DNA of 64,000 nt from assembly GCA_023014335.1 (NCBI GenBank), contig JAECYW010000006.1:2232001-2296000 (forward strand). The letters are read 5' to 3'. Position numbers and translations under genes: made by a program. Below the pieces are notes generated by a model that ran no database searches, was not told the DNA's origin, and worked only from the letters and a program-made list of their open reading frames with translations. This DNA is from Galerina marginata. Taxonomy: Eukaryota > Basidiomycota > Agaricomycetes > Agaricales > Galerinaceae. Positions 51,437 through 63,176 of this stretch are shown one piece after another. Numbering within the stretch: the first letter of the stretch is position 1; each line of letters begins with the position of its first letter.

Positions 51437-53025
51437 TCATAGAACATCGGCGTCGTACATATCTTCCATTTGGATGGTGGTAAATATATCCATGGTACTG
51501 TCTGTGTAGTTTACAGGACGCGGTCGTGACTGCCATGTCCCCGCATTTTCGGTGACACCGTATCGATGCTGGAGGATGAGAAATATAACGCGGTTACAAA
51601 AGATGGAGTGTAGAGTGCGCTGTAGTGGGAAGAATATCAGCTTCAGCGGGGGCTGGAGAAACAGGGGGCTTGGGTTAGGAAGATATTGCGGATAAAGTCG
51701 CAGAATCAGCTTACGGGCGCAACAAATGATAACACAGAGTTGGTTGCAGTTAATGCTAGGTTGAAGTGAGTAGAACCAATCGAAAACCGTATAGGATATA
51801 TAACGCCTCACCGAGCAGGCAAGCACAATACAGAAAACCATTGCGATATAGCCGAATTACCCACATCGGTGAGGCTTTTTGGACTGGACGTAGGTAGGTC
51901 AAGAGGAACGCATGAAAGAAATCCAACAGATAATCACCATGCTCTCTTGCTTTGATGGCGGTTAAAATCGTGATGACTACATTGCAACAAGGATGTCAAA
52001 CGCGCCAAAATGAATACGAACGCATGCAAACATACCTGTCTCGGTAATGAGAGTCAATAAAAAAGCGACGAGTAAACCGATAGTGCTTTGTCTGTTGTAT
52101 GCGACGGCCGATATTTGACACTGGACCTGCTGAGATGCAGTTGGCACAACGAAATTGCCAAGAACAGGGTGAAACGTCTTCCACCCAGTAAGCGCCAATA
52201 CGAAGCTGAAGGAAACCTACAAGGTTTCGGTCTGATTATTCAGTTCGAGGGAAAACTGGGAAGTCGTGCTTACTGCCGCAGTAGGCGCTAAAATCCAAAA
52301 AATCAGCCTCTGGCGTCCCCATATTGCGTATGTTCGAAGGATCATGATTGCTTTTTGAGGAAAAGTTGGTTTTTTAGCCTTGGGGGGAACCACATCTGGA
52401 ACGCACTTTGTGAAATTGTCAATCCGATTGTAGTAAGCCCTGCAATAGAGATCATCAATCTCTGCGACCATCAAGGCAAAGAATGAGGGTACGCACAAAG
52501 GTGTAATGGGATGATCACGCAACACGCCTTGATTAAATCGTGAATTAACCAGCAGTACTTGGTAGTGGAATAATTACCCGCAGAGTGACCGAGGAATTAA
52601 AAGCGACTATGCCATGTTCAAGACCGATATGTAGAAAGCTTGGAAACGACATACGTTGTGAAAACAAAATAACCTCAAGGAATGGGAGGTACCGATTGAG
52701 ATAGAAGAATGCCAATCCCATGGTCCACGGACATGACCAAATATATTTAACCTGTTGAAAATAAATTTCTGTCAACAAAAAGAAAAGAGAAGAAATTTTC
52801 GAGATTAGCGGGAAATACCTCTTGTTCAATTGTACAAATATAGTCGTATATCTGTAGAAGTTTGGCGTTGCATCAATATTTAGCCGCCCTAGACTTAAAT
52901 ACCCCTCATACCACGAGCGAATAACTTGCGAGCCATATAAGCAAGCCAGCTGTCGCTCCAGAGGATTGGCCAAGTATACTTTGTTCTAGGAAGACCTGGT
53001 CCAAATCGGTTGCCAGTGAGGACAT
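51437..53025 (-). CDS. DUF6533-type seven-helix membrane protein B
   Basis: Paralogue of the gene at 48273-49850. It starts MSSLATDLDQVFLEQSILGQ, then LLIWLASYSLV, then IYDYICTIEQE and VKYIWSCPWTMGLAFFYLNR with YLPFLEVILF. The ATG at 53025 aligns with the ATG of copy A. Further on are LAFNSSVTLR, ACCVIIPLHL, MILRTYAIWGRQRLIFWILA, and a C-terminus RTLHSIFCNRVIFLILQHRY ending TIQMEDMYDADVL. Exon order and phases follow copy A in the parts checked. The C-terminal tail is shorter and less acidic. Function unknown; seven helices invite comparison with receptors, but the family has no proven ligand. Confidence 0.82.
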
Positions 53026-55534
53026 CGCCGCCGTCAAAGCCGAGACTCAAGACCGTCGATTGCTCGGGGGGTGAAGCCAGTTCACTGCTGGCAGGCGACT
53101 TCAATGGGTACTGACGATGGTTCGAGCTCAAAAGTGACCCGTTATCAGCACTTCCTTAGTAGATGAGGGTTTTAATATACCAACCTCAATTCCGGCTCAG
53201 GTGCTTTTTCCGGAGAGTGCATGAACCTGACCTATGAACCTGACAACTTCAAGGGGATGTCGAGGACACCCAGTCCACACACTTATGATCATTACGCGAT
53301 GCCAGGTCACCGGGCACCCATTGTCGTCGATTCCGTCGATCATCACCCGGTGAACCACAATTGAACAGAGCTGCTGTCAATTTCTCGGTGGGTAAGCGTT
53401 GCATGCCGGCCGCGGGGACTCGCCAGTAAGGAACTTCAGTGATGTGGTCTAAGCTCGATTAAGGTGAACATATTGGACCCTTGGATAGCGAATATCCCCT
53501 ATTTTCTCATCGTCGTCGTCCATGGGAGATGATAAGGTCGGGGGCCGGTAAGTATTGACTTGCTTCTCCTGTTCAAATTAAATATTACACGCTCAAGTTC
53601 GCGCATCGCGATGGTTGCCTCGCGAGCATTGCACTTCATCCTTCCTGGACCGAGTTATTTGGTCATTTCCATGATAGGTTTGTATACTCTGCTCGACCAC
53701 AAGCTGTAAGCATCTGATGTCTAATTTCTTCTCTGAATAGTTGCACGCCTGCCTGGGAAGAGTATGAATCATTTGTTGTGAGAGTAGACATGAACGACAC
53801 GCACTCCAAGACGCATCATGTTCAAAGCACAAAACATAATCGCTTCGGCAGGCTCAGTGGATTATCTCCGGAAAATTTCAGTCGACAGTGACAATGGTTT
53901 TCAAGCGTCAAAACCATTGCCTTGAGCCTGATCGTACACACTAAGTACATTCGAGTTGCAATGGATTGCGTTCATCGGACCTCCATACAACATCTTGCGC
54001 TAATTTTACTGCGGCCAGGTTTTCAGGGGCAATCAGGGCATTTTTGTTAGATGCAAGTTGCTGTCTAATATGTGGATGATATTTTTCGACATCGTCTGGA
54101 GGGAACTCCTACGAAAGAAAAGCCCCGTCCCTACGAATATTGGCCATTAATATTTGTTTAGTCAGAGCTATGATAACATACCGAAAACATGAAGACCGAA
54201 TTCAGGGATCGAGCACTTGGTGGCGCTTTAGCCAGCCCTGTTTCGCTGAGACGGCTTGACACAAAAAAGGATCGGATGCTTGGTCTTACGATCATAAATT
54301 TCGCATCGCCCTGGAATCTTTCGAGCTTTGCTTGGCGATTATTTCTACCAACCTTAAGATGCCATGACCTGCACTAGAAAAGACAACGGTCCAGACTTGT
54401 GGATTATACGACCTGAAAACTTGCTTGAAAGCCTTGCCCATTGTATTCGAGTTTGAGGATTTGAAGGGTAGTCAGGCTTGGTAGATCAAGTTTGGTAGAG
54501 GGTAGTCAAGCTTGGTAGAGTCTCGACTGTCGTATGAATACGGGGAGGAAATCTTGCCACGAAAATGGTGTAAGAAACACTCATGGTCCTGAATGACGCT
54601 TGAGAGTTGGAACGCTCAAGATAATTATTGCACAGCACCAGATTATGAGGCCCTCTCCCGATTTCCGTACCAGGCGGCTCTGCTTCATAAGAGATTCTGC
54701 AAGAGACCGAGTCCCCGTCACAACGGAAGAAAGAATAGGGGCTAAGAGAATTTCCAGAGTTCTCCCTAAGATAAGGAATAAAATCTGTCGCGAAAGCTTG
54801 CAAGTCTGAGAACGAGCACGCAGACCGTACGTCGGTTCTCTCAAGGTATTCTCTCAAAAGAACTGGGCTGACAACAAGTGACAAAGGATTCCTTGGAGTT
54901 GCTGGAATTGGAAATAGACTTCAAGTGAGTTGCGATTTCCACTGTCCAGAAGCAGTTCGGGAGGTAAGTTAATGCCTGGATTTGACCGAGACGTTGTTGC
55001 AGTTCTGGGAACTCAGTAGAGAGGGAAAGCCACGGTGTTCGGATAACAGCAACATGTCGAAGGAATTTTATATGGTCACGGAACTGAGCGACGAGTCAAC
55101 ACAGACCACTGAAGGAGGAAGGAAGGACAGAATATGTTGCCGCAAAGGAGAGCCGTCGTCGAGGTTGTTTGTTGTGGCTCACCGGAGGTCCGGAGCTCAC
55201 CGACCACCGGTTGCCGGTCCGATCCTGTGGGAGAGGCTCGAACTCGGTAACCAACCTTGCAAAGGGTTTGCTTTCAACTTTCGAGTGACAAACCACCCAG
55301 GTCGCTGCCTGGTATTGTTTTTTCTGTCAGTGATACCTTTCAGATACGGCTGATTCTTGGCAGCACAAAACTCAGCGTAACGCAAAGCTGAAGAAATCTG
55401 GACTACGGATCTTCTTCCAAAAAATACCACAGATCTTCACAACTTAGATGGCTGCGCAGTGATTTACTGTGCCTCAAGAGGCTGAGGGGTGGATGGCCGT
55501 TTGAAAGGATGAGCTTTACTTACACTCTTGCATC
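53026..55534. other. Gene-poor stretch upstream of the HET gene
   Basis: The first 500 bases are the duplicated promoter of DUF6533 gene B. A 132-codon minus-strand frame at 54486-54884 begins with TTG and has no ATG, splice support or family. Frames at 54982-55430 overlap on both strands. No gene is supported. Confidence 0.4.
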
Positions 55535-57660
55535 ATGCCTGCCTCTAGTCGTCGCTTTGTCGAACTCCTACTCAAAACTTGGCGTTCAACATGCGCGGCG
55601 GCAAGTGGACGGCCTTCTAACATATGTAAAGCATGCTGGAATGACGTATTCAAGAACTCCCTCGGACTACTGCTCTCCCCTGTACAGCGTGGCTCTCTAG
55701 GTGACCTCGAAGGCGGCTTTCTATACACAACATCTGTGGAGAAAATGAAAGTTCGTGCCGGCCAAGGATGTCGCTGGTGTCGTATCTTCGCCAAACACGG
55801 GTTGTGGATGCTGTCTGAAGGAGAGACAGATGGGGACATACAGGTCCGCGTTGGGAGAAACGGTTCGGACCCCTCAGCTGCAGATACCTTGTTTTGCCTG
55901 TACTTGAACAACCATTTGGTCGATGACGGTTACGTGCACACTACAGCCGGTGAGTTTTGCACTTTACACAATTTGCACCTTCTCAAAAATATTCTGAAAC
56001 GACTTCAGATGACCCAGCAGCGCCGTATATACGAGGGAGAAGTCCTTTACATGAGGTCGGATCCGACCATGCGATATCACTCGCACTGGAGTTGATGCAA
56101 GACTGTCACCAAAATCACGACTGTCCACCACCTCCGGATCCATGTTCAACTCTTCCCACACGCGTGATCGACTGTAGCAACCCTTCTAAACCTCGTCTAT
56201 GTGTCACCGAAGAAAGACGTGAGCGCTACGTCGCACTAAGCTACGTCTGGGGCGAGCCACAGCCGCACAGCACTACGACGCAGAACTTCGCTTCCTACAT
56301 TAACTCAATCGACGCCTCGCGCCTTCCTCAAACAATTTTGGACGCAATCTTAACGACCCACCGGCTGGGCATACGATACCTATGGACAGACACACTCTGC
56401 ATTTTGCAGGATTCGAACGAGGACAAAGTTCACGAGCTTTCACGGATGTGCGGCGTCTACCAGAACTCATACCTGACCATTATTGCCGCGAGCGCGAATC
56501 GTGCCGGCGAGGGTTTTTTGCAGAGTCGGAAAGGCACGGTCGGCTCCGTGAATTTGCACGATAAGGTCCTGCCGTTCCTAATGCCCAAAGTGAATGGTAC
56601 AATTTCGCTTTCGTCTTCTAGTGATTCGCGATACCACCCTACACTCGAGCCGGTGCACTCACGTGGGTGGTGCTTGCAGGAGTACTTCCTGCCTCCACGA
56701 CTGCTCATATTTGCTGTGCACACGATGCAATACCGCTGTCAGAAGGCCACTCGGAACATTGGAGGCGCTGACTACGCGTTGTGGGTCTCCAATGAAGAGC
56801 CGCTTCCCCTACATGATCTCCCAAGGTCGCCTAAAACCCTCAAGGAGATAGAAGTGGTTCATAAACCTTGGAAAACCATTGTCAAAAATTATACTCGACG
56901 CGGAATATCCGTATCGGGCGATAAACTCATCGCCATCGCATCCCTAGCAGAAGAGTTCCATGACATCATTCAAACGCCTTACCTGGCGGGCCTCTGGAGG
57001 AGCACGCTTTTGGCCGATTTGCTCTGGTTCAAGGATAGCTCGAGACACTGCTTTGAGCGCCCTCAGGAATACCGCGCGCCTTCTTGGTCCTGGGCTTCTG
57101 TCGACGGCCATGTCACAGGTGGAGACGCCTCTTTTCTCAGCAGCCAAGGCAGCTTTCTCGCAGACGTCGTACGGTGCGAAACGGTGTTAGAGAGGCCCGA
57201 GCTACCGTTCGGCGCAGTTGTTGCAGGCATCCTCGTTCTTTGTGCACCAGTAGTAGTAGAGTGCGTCATGGTTTCCTGGGGGGCGGTGTATCGCCTGAGG
57301 AACCCAGATGAAGGCGACACTCTCGACTCAATGGTAGCTGATCACCACTCGATCGACGGGGAGATGAAACCACGGATGGAGCAAATTGGCGTCTGTAGGC
57401 TGGACAGCAGTGACGAACACTTCTTCCGGGGTGTTAGGAACGTTTCTGTTGTGGTGTTGCATCGCCTCATGGATTTTGAAAAGGATAAGCGGGTCGTGCA
57501 AGGGCTTGTTGTTGAGGGTGTAGATGAAGGAACTTCGAAGAAGGGAAAGGTGTACCGTCGTATTGGCCTTTTCGACAAGTTTTTCGAAACTAGCGAGGAT
57601 GTCAAGAAAGTTGCTACTTGGCTGGAACATACACTAAAGATGGAGATAGCAATCGTATGA
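55535..57660 (+). CDS. HET-domain protein
   Basis: HET domains act in fungal non-self recognition and can trigger incompatibility cell death. Two exons (55535-55949, 56009-57660) give 688 residues in frame. The N-terminus has a cysteine cluster (CKACW, CRWCRIF) common in basidiomycete HET proteins. The HET core starts about residue 210: ERYVALSYVWGEPQPHSTTT, then LPQTILDAILTTHRLGIRYL, WTDTLCILQDSNEDKVHELS, RMCGVYQNSYLTIIAASANR, and further on SRGWCLQEYFLPPRLLIF. The C-terminal part has the usual RAPSWSWASVDGHV motif. No NACHT, ankyrin or TPR module is attached, so it is a stand-alone type. No obvious partner gene of the HET-S or SesB kind lies nearby. Confidence 0.94.
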
Positions 57661-58136
57661 AGTGTGCATGATTTGAAAGTATAGAACGGGTATATCTCTT
57701 CCCAACAACCATGTTTCCCGATGATGCTGGAGGCCCGAGTGACGCCTCTACACCTCTGTGGCCGATCTGTGTAACCTCCTCTGAGGTAGTCTCCTTCATG
57801 AAAGCTCACAAAGCTGCGCCACTGAAGTCATTCAATTCATGGCTTTTCAACAAGTTTGCACAGTTTCGGCAGTTAATTTAGTGGTCCATGAGCATGGAAT
57901 TGACGACGAGGAAGGAATCAAGGCAGATGATCATTCGAAGTCCAAAGGCAAGAAGTTATCGACGAATTTGACAAATAAAAATACAGGTTTAGACTAGTGG
58001 TGGCCGTTCGGCGGTGTTTTACATGCTTATTACATTTCTTTTGTTGTGGCTTCGATGCACAGCGCATGTTGCAGCCCAACACCCGTTTACTTCTTAGTAT
58101 ACACTCCCCAACCGTTCATAATGAAGAACAACCATT
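57661..58136. other. Intergenic, convergent 3' flanks
   Basis: Between the HET gene and the monooxygenase gene. No gene was seen. Confidence 0.5.
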
Positions 58137-60546
58137 TCAAACGATCAGGCCTGAAGAGATGAAACCCGAGCAACCAAATAGCTGGGGAAGAGGATGAGCA
58201 AGGAGATGGAGTTGGGACGCATTGGAGAGGAGCGACAACTTACTCAGTTCCATGTAGGTGAAAAATCCTAGTGCACCGCCTGTCGCACCGCGTTTGATGT
58301 AGCGGAGGACGTCCACCCAAAGCTTCATGTCCCTCTGTGCGGGACGCGCACCCGGGTCGAGGAGAAGCGTCAGGAGGATGCGTGTGTCTGTGATATATTG
58401 TTAGCTTTATGAAAGGATGGGATAATAAGACAAGAGTGTACATATTCCAATATGACTAAGATTATAAGCATGAACATTCAGCAACGTGTGAGCACGAAAG
58501 ATGAAGCCTTACAAATGACCACTGTGAGGAAATGGCGATCAACAAAATTCATAGAGTCAATTATGGAAGGTGCGTACACAGTGCCGATCGCGTTTATATA
58601 CGCCGAGTTCGTCATCAAAATTGACCAGTCCTCGGTTGAGAAGTTTTGAAGATATAAATCAGGTCGCTAACAATCTCGAGTTGAGCACCAAAAGCCGTAT
58701 TCAAAGAGATCACAAAGAACCTGGTACCCCTCAGGGAATAAGTCCTGTGGCAGGAAGTCGATCGTCGGCTTCTTGAACCCAGTTGCAAGGACAATCACAT
58801 CGGCGTGGAAGAGCTTTTCCTCTCCCTGTGGAATTTCTTCCACAGAACGTTTGCCTTTTGAAGGGTCTTGGCTGGATGACTTCGAAGATCCCGGCTTTGG
58901 TTTGCGCGCTTCCACGATAACACCCTCACCGGTCAGACGAACAGGTTGGCCGCGGACGTAATGGCATCGACCGCTGCGCACATCATGAAGGAAAACGTCG
59001 TTCACGACCTAAGCGGGAAATTAGAAGTGAAAGAAAGATGGACTGTGCTAAACTTACAGGTGTTCCTTCGAAGATCCTGAGATTTTTTGGGACTAGTTCG
59101 TCGATACCGTAATATTGCCAATGGCGCAGGAATCCTTCCCAGAGGAAGCTATGTAAACTCAAAATTTAGTGACGTCTTCAAGCGGATAACAAAGTGCTCG
59201 CCTAAGGGGCATCTGCCGCCCAAACGGCTGTCCGGCAATGAATGTATCAATCATAATATTTCGAGGAATAATCCATTTATCGTCGCGCGCAATCATCGTC
59301 ACTTCCACACCCCGTTTGGTTTCCTTGTCACCTGAGGGTTGATCTTTATAATCTTGTACACTGCCGAACTTGGCAAGAACCGTCTCGACGGCCTCCACGC
59401 CGCTTGCACCACTGCCGATCACCACGACTCGCTCACCGCCCTTAAGTTTGAAGGACGGGGAGTCAAGCTGAGAGGAATGGATGATAGTCTTCTTGAACAG
59501 GTCATCAGAGGGACCCGGGTGTTTTTCGCCCGGCTGCGTTGGTTGCTTCGCATCGGAATCATTCGAGCCAGACAATGATTGCGTATCTTGTGTTGGAGCA
59601 GTGTGTTTGTGCTTTTTCTTCGATTTTTTGTCCTCCTTACCCACATCCTGCCGCATGCCAGGAAGAGTTATCCAGTTGGGTTCGCCGCAAGAGCCAACGG
59701 TGACGATGACGGCGTCAAAAATACCGTCTTCTCCGTCGTTGATAATCCATCGCGTTCGATCAGGGTCGTTGCTCCACTCTGAGGCGTCTTTCGGAGAAGG
59801 CGCTCGCCTGACGGATGTTACCTTCGTCTATAGGTTTTGCCCCAGTGAGTTTAAAAGACTTCACGAAAAAGGAATAAGTACTTCGAAGCGTGTCCGTTTA
59901 TCAAGATGACATTCCCCCCAGATTCTTCGAGTTTCTAGGGATAAGTGAGCGGCGAATTCTTCACAGCGACTAAGGTATCGCACCTCCTAAAATCTCGTCT
60001 CTGAGTGGGAACGCCTTGCTCCAAATTATAGCCGGATGAAAGCGGTATAACATCGAGTTCAGTTGAAGGCCAGAGGTGGAATTTACGTGCGACCATATTC
60101 CACCCAGGCTAGAACTGGGTCCTGCCTCGAATATCACTACCTCAAACCCATGTGAGATTGCATGACTAAATGGTCCTCGTATGATTAGTGACAGTGCTCC
60201 TTGAATGGCATGATGATTGAAGTCTCACGCGGCAGAGCTCACGCCAGTAATCCCAGCGCCGATGACAGCGATCCTTCCATGTGGGTTCGCAAGCAACGTT
60301 GGAGACTTGGGAGGAGGCTACAAAGAAAAATCAGACGGTTATTGAGATACTTTGCCATATACTCACTGCTTTAAAGAGCGTCACGATGACAATCTGTACT
60401 AGGATATAGAGAAGGTCCCAAATGTACTGGCCAAGCCGAAGGGGATTAAGAAACTGAAGTAAGTTGTTCGAGTGAAGATATTTAGCGGATTCGTCGACAT
60501 ATTCATTTGTTGTTTGGTGAAGAGCTTCATACGCACGGGAGACCAT
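58137..60546 (-). CDS. Flavin-containing monooxygenase-like protein, membrane-anchored
   Basis: Predicted FAD- and NADPH-dependent oxygenase. Eleven exons (60546-60367, 60317-60229, 60165-59984, 59934-59882, 59827-59202, 59148-59058, 59008-58721, 58666-58578, 58455-58442, 58387-58244, 58150-58137) sum to 589 residues in frame. An N-terminal hydrophobic helix (YIWDLLYILVQIVIVTLF) suggests ER anchoring. FAD site: RIAVIGAGITGVSSAAHA; then FEAGPSSSLGGIW. The NADPH-type site is ERVVVIGSGASGVEAVET, preceded by KKTIIHSSQL. DVIVLATGFKKPTIDFLP matches the ATG motif of the family. A Lys-rich insert (KKSKKKHKHTAPT) separates the two halves. Odd: the intron after 59202 begins GC, and two coding exons are only 14 nt long. 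Substrate unknown. Confidence 0.9.
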
Positions 60547-60965
60547 GATGGAATCTAGCAAAAGGTCGAATTCCAAAAAGCTCGTGTTTTATGCAGGTGT
60601 CTCAAGGTGATGTCAGAGAGTGACGTCACTATATTCAATGAGTGAAATTTGATTTGCAGTTGAATTTGTCGGGATTTGCTTCCAAGCATACATAGTTCCA
60701 GGTCGAATGGGCGTTGAATATTGAAAATGAACGGTTGAGTAAAGGTTATGAAATCTCGCCGACGCTAAACAAACTTGAACATTGTTGGGAGGCGCACGTG
60801 ATTTGTGACATAACGCGTTTTATGAGTAATTACCTGACGCGACGCGACGCGCCGATGCATCAAAGGCAGTCAATCTAGATGTACCAATAAACAAGGAATC
60901 TTGACTATGAAACACGAGAAAAGAAGGCGTGGCTTAATACTCTGCCAAAGTCATGGTGTTTCGCC
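60547..60965. other. Intergenic
   Basis: Promoter of the monooxygenase gene and 3' flank of the VOC gene. No gene was seen; a CGCGACGCGACGCGCCG stretch near 60838 is a small repeat. Confidence 0.5.
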
Positions 60966-61527
60966 TCAAAACCACCCTTGCCATTTTGCAACACCACTCC
61001 CAACTGCAGCGAGAATCCCGCTGGTAGCCAACCAGCCAACCACACCCCAGGGCTCTGCTAGGAAGGCGGGCTTTATGCAGACAGCCTCAATGTTTCGTCC
61101 TTCTGGGTCCAAAACGAACGCGCCATAGTAAATTGATAGGTATTCTGGACGAACGCCTGGCGGTCCGTTGCATTTTCCACCGGCAGCACTTTATCAAAGT
61201 GTGTAAGAAAACAGTGGGCACGGCACAGGCAAGTTCGAATACTCACATGGCTGCATCGTAAAATTTCCTAACTTGCTCCCTGTTTGACGCCGCGAAAGCA
61301 AGATGGATGAACCCAGTCTTTTCCTTGGGTTTCTCACTGCCATCGGGAGAAGGCTTATTCGGTCCCGTAAGCCAGAAGTCGGGGGCGAATCCGGCCCCCA
61401 TCCCAATAACTTCGCCATCGTGAAACGTCATCTTGACTTTGTACCCAAGCGGTTTAAGAGCGGCGAGATAGAATTCTCGAGCCTCTTTGAGGTCGCGTAC
61501 ATCGATCCCCAGGTGGTGGAGTGGCAT
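60966..61527 (-). CDS. VOC-superfamily (glyoxalase/bleomycin-resistance/dioxygenase fold) protein
   Basis: Two exons (61527-61247 and 61188-60966) give 167 residues. It opens MPLHHLGIDVRDLKEAREFY and then LAALKPLGYKVKM, the usual first beta-alpha-beta unit with a metal-ligand His at position 5-6. DFWLTGPNKP and TGFIHLAFAASNREQVRKFY form the next unit, then GGKCNGPPGVRPEYLSIYYG and AFVLDPEGRNIEAVCIK, with a Glu ligand in NIEAVC. These fungal members are single-module VOC proteins of unknown substrate. Unlike usual relatives, the C-terminus adds about 30 residues with a hydrophobic GVVGWLATSGILAAVGSGVA segment, possibly a membrane tail. Confidence 0.9.
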
Positions 61528-63176
61528 GTGGGCGGATAATCAAGTTGGGTGTATGTGATGGATTGGAATGGTCGTGGACTTTCGAGGGCAAGTTTTCTGT
61601 ATCGTTTGTCTTGGTCTTCACTTATATTATATATTTGCCAAGGGTGGACCCTGGTTGCGGCTCCGGTCGTGACTCGCTTGTCTCTGGGAATCCACGGTTA
61701 TAATCTTTCCGCAGATAAAGCCCCACCGGTTCCGTCGTATCCGCAGATCTGACAGGAGACCACGACGCTGATGATAGAGCAAAACGCACACCCTCTGTAG
61801 CTCTGAGGCTTTCATGCACACATTCGAATCTCTTGGCTATTCGCCGTGTAAGTTGCGCAAGGACATCCTGGTGCAAAGAAAACACCAACGATCTATCTCC
61901 AGCTTTATTGATGGGAGTAATACTCCTAGCAGCAATAGATAGTTCCGTTGACAAGCCAGTGTTTTCAGTTAAGCGCCCACAAAAATTTTCCCCTTGTATT
62001 AGTCAAGCGTGACTTCAAGTTTAAATATTGAGGTAAGAGTTCTGAATCGCTTCAATTGTAACTTTATCCATAAATTAGTGGCCTAAACTAGAGATATATC
62101 TCCCTCGGAAAAAGAATTGTCGATGACTGGCAAAGGCACAAATTTTGTGAGCAAGGGAAACGCCAGATAGATTTGTCCTATGATTATAATTATAAATAAT
62201 TGGCTCAAGCTCCAATTTTCTGGAGGCACGAGTAATGCACATTCTGACTACCTTGTATCGGGAACGACGAGTGAGGATCTTCAATAGAAAGGGAACAAAG
62301 ATCCGAAGGCTTTTATCCGTGAAGTCAATTTAGGAGTTCCGAATCTCAGATGTTGGGCAGAAGCCATAGAAAATTGACAGTAATGTTGGATGAGGGAGAA
62401 GAAACGAGAAAAGCAAAGCAACAGCTTGTGCCATCACCAGGAGCGACTCAGATATGATAGTACTGAGGGCCGATCGAAAACTGACTCGGAGCTGGTCAAC
62501 GATCGCCGCATCGAGAAGAATTTACTTACAGCCTGAGCCAATGGGGTCAACTGCGCTCAACTGGTTAATGTTGGGAGTAGTAAGATCAAGCTACGGAGAC
62601 TTCCCTATTTATACACAATGGCACTTCCCCTTTCCTCCTCAGAATATGCCCCGCAAAAATTGGCCTGTGGGGATGCCCACTGCACCTAAATAAAAGGACT
62701 CCCCCACCCTCAGAGATCTTGGTAAAATTAAGATACTCTGTTGTGATGCTCCGAATTTTCAGGTCAATTTACATGAATATTATGATATTGCAAAAGTACT
62801 GTGGTCGATTGAAGGACGGACGCCCTCATGTACAAAGAGATGCAAACTAGTTGCGAGCGCAGCGAGCAATCTTTGGCTAAGGGCCAATGACGGTTTGAGG
62901 AAGAGATCGCACAAACAAGATAGGAAATGAGAGAGGATCTTTGGGCGACGCTTAGGTCAGCCCTAAAGAATCCTCCTCCAAATTTTTATTTCGACGGATT
63001 AAGAGAGGTACAGCTGAGTCGGTAGTACGGTACAAATACAACGAAGTGAAATCGTGTGCCACAAAAGGAGGAGCAAAGCACCTCGTGGCTTTTGGAGAGG
63101 ATGAAAGAAAAGGCAGTGAAAGGAGTACAAAGAAGAGAAAGGAGACCGGAGAAAATAGGAAAGGAAGTTTAGGAAA
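61528..63176. other. Intergenic
   Basis: About 1.6 kb with no gene supported. Frames at 61622-61954 (minus, no ATG at the opening) and 62454-62693 (plus) lack family resemblance. 62800-63176 is the 3' flank of the proline-rich gene. Confidence 0.45.

Noticed and set aside
54486..54884. 132-codon minus-strand frame
   Set aside because: Starts with TTG, no ATG, no splice sites, no known family.
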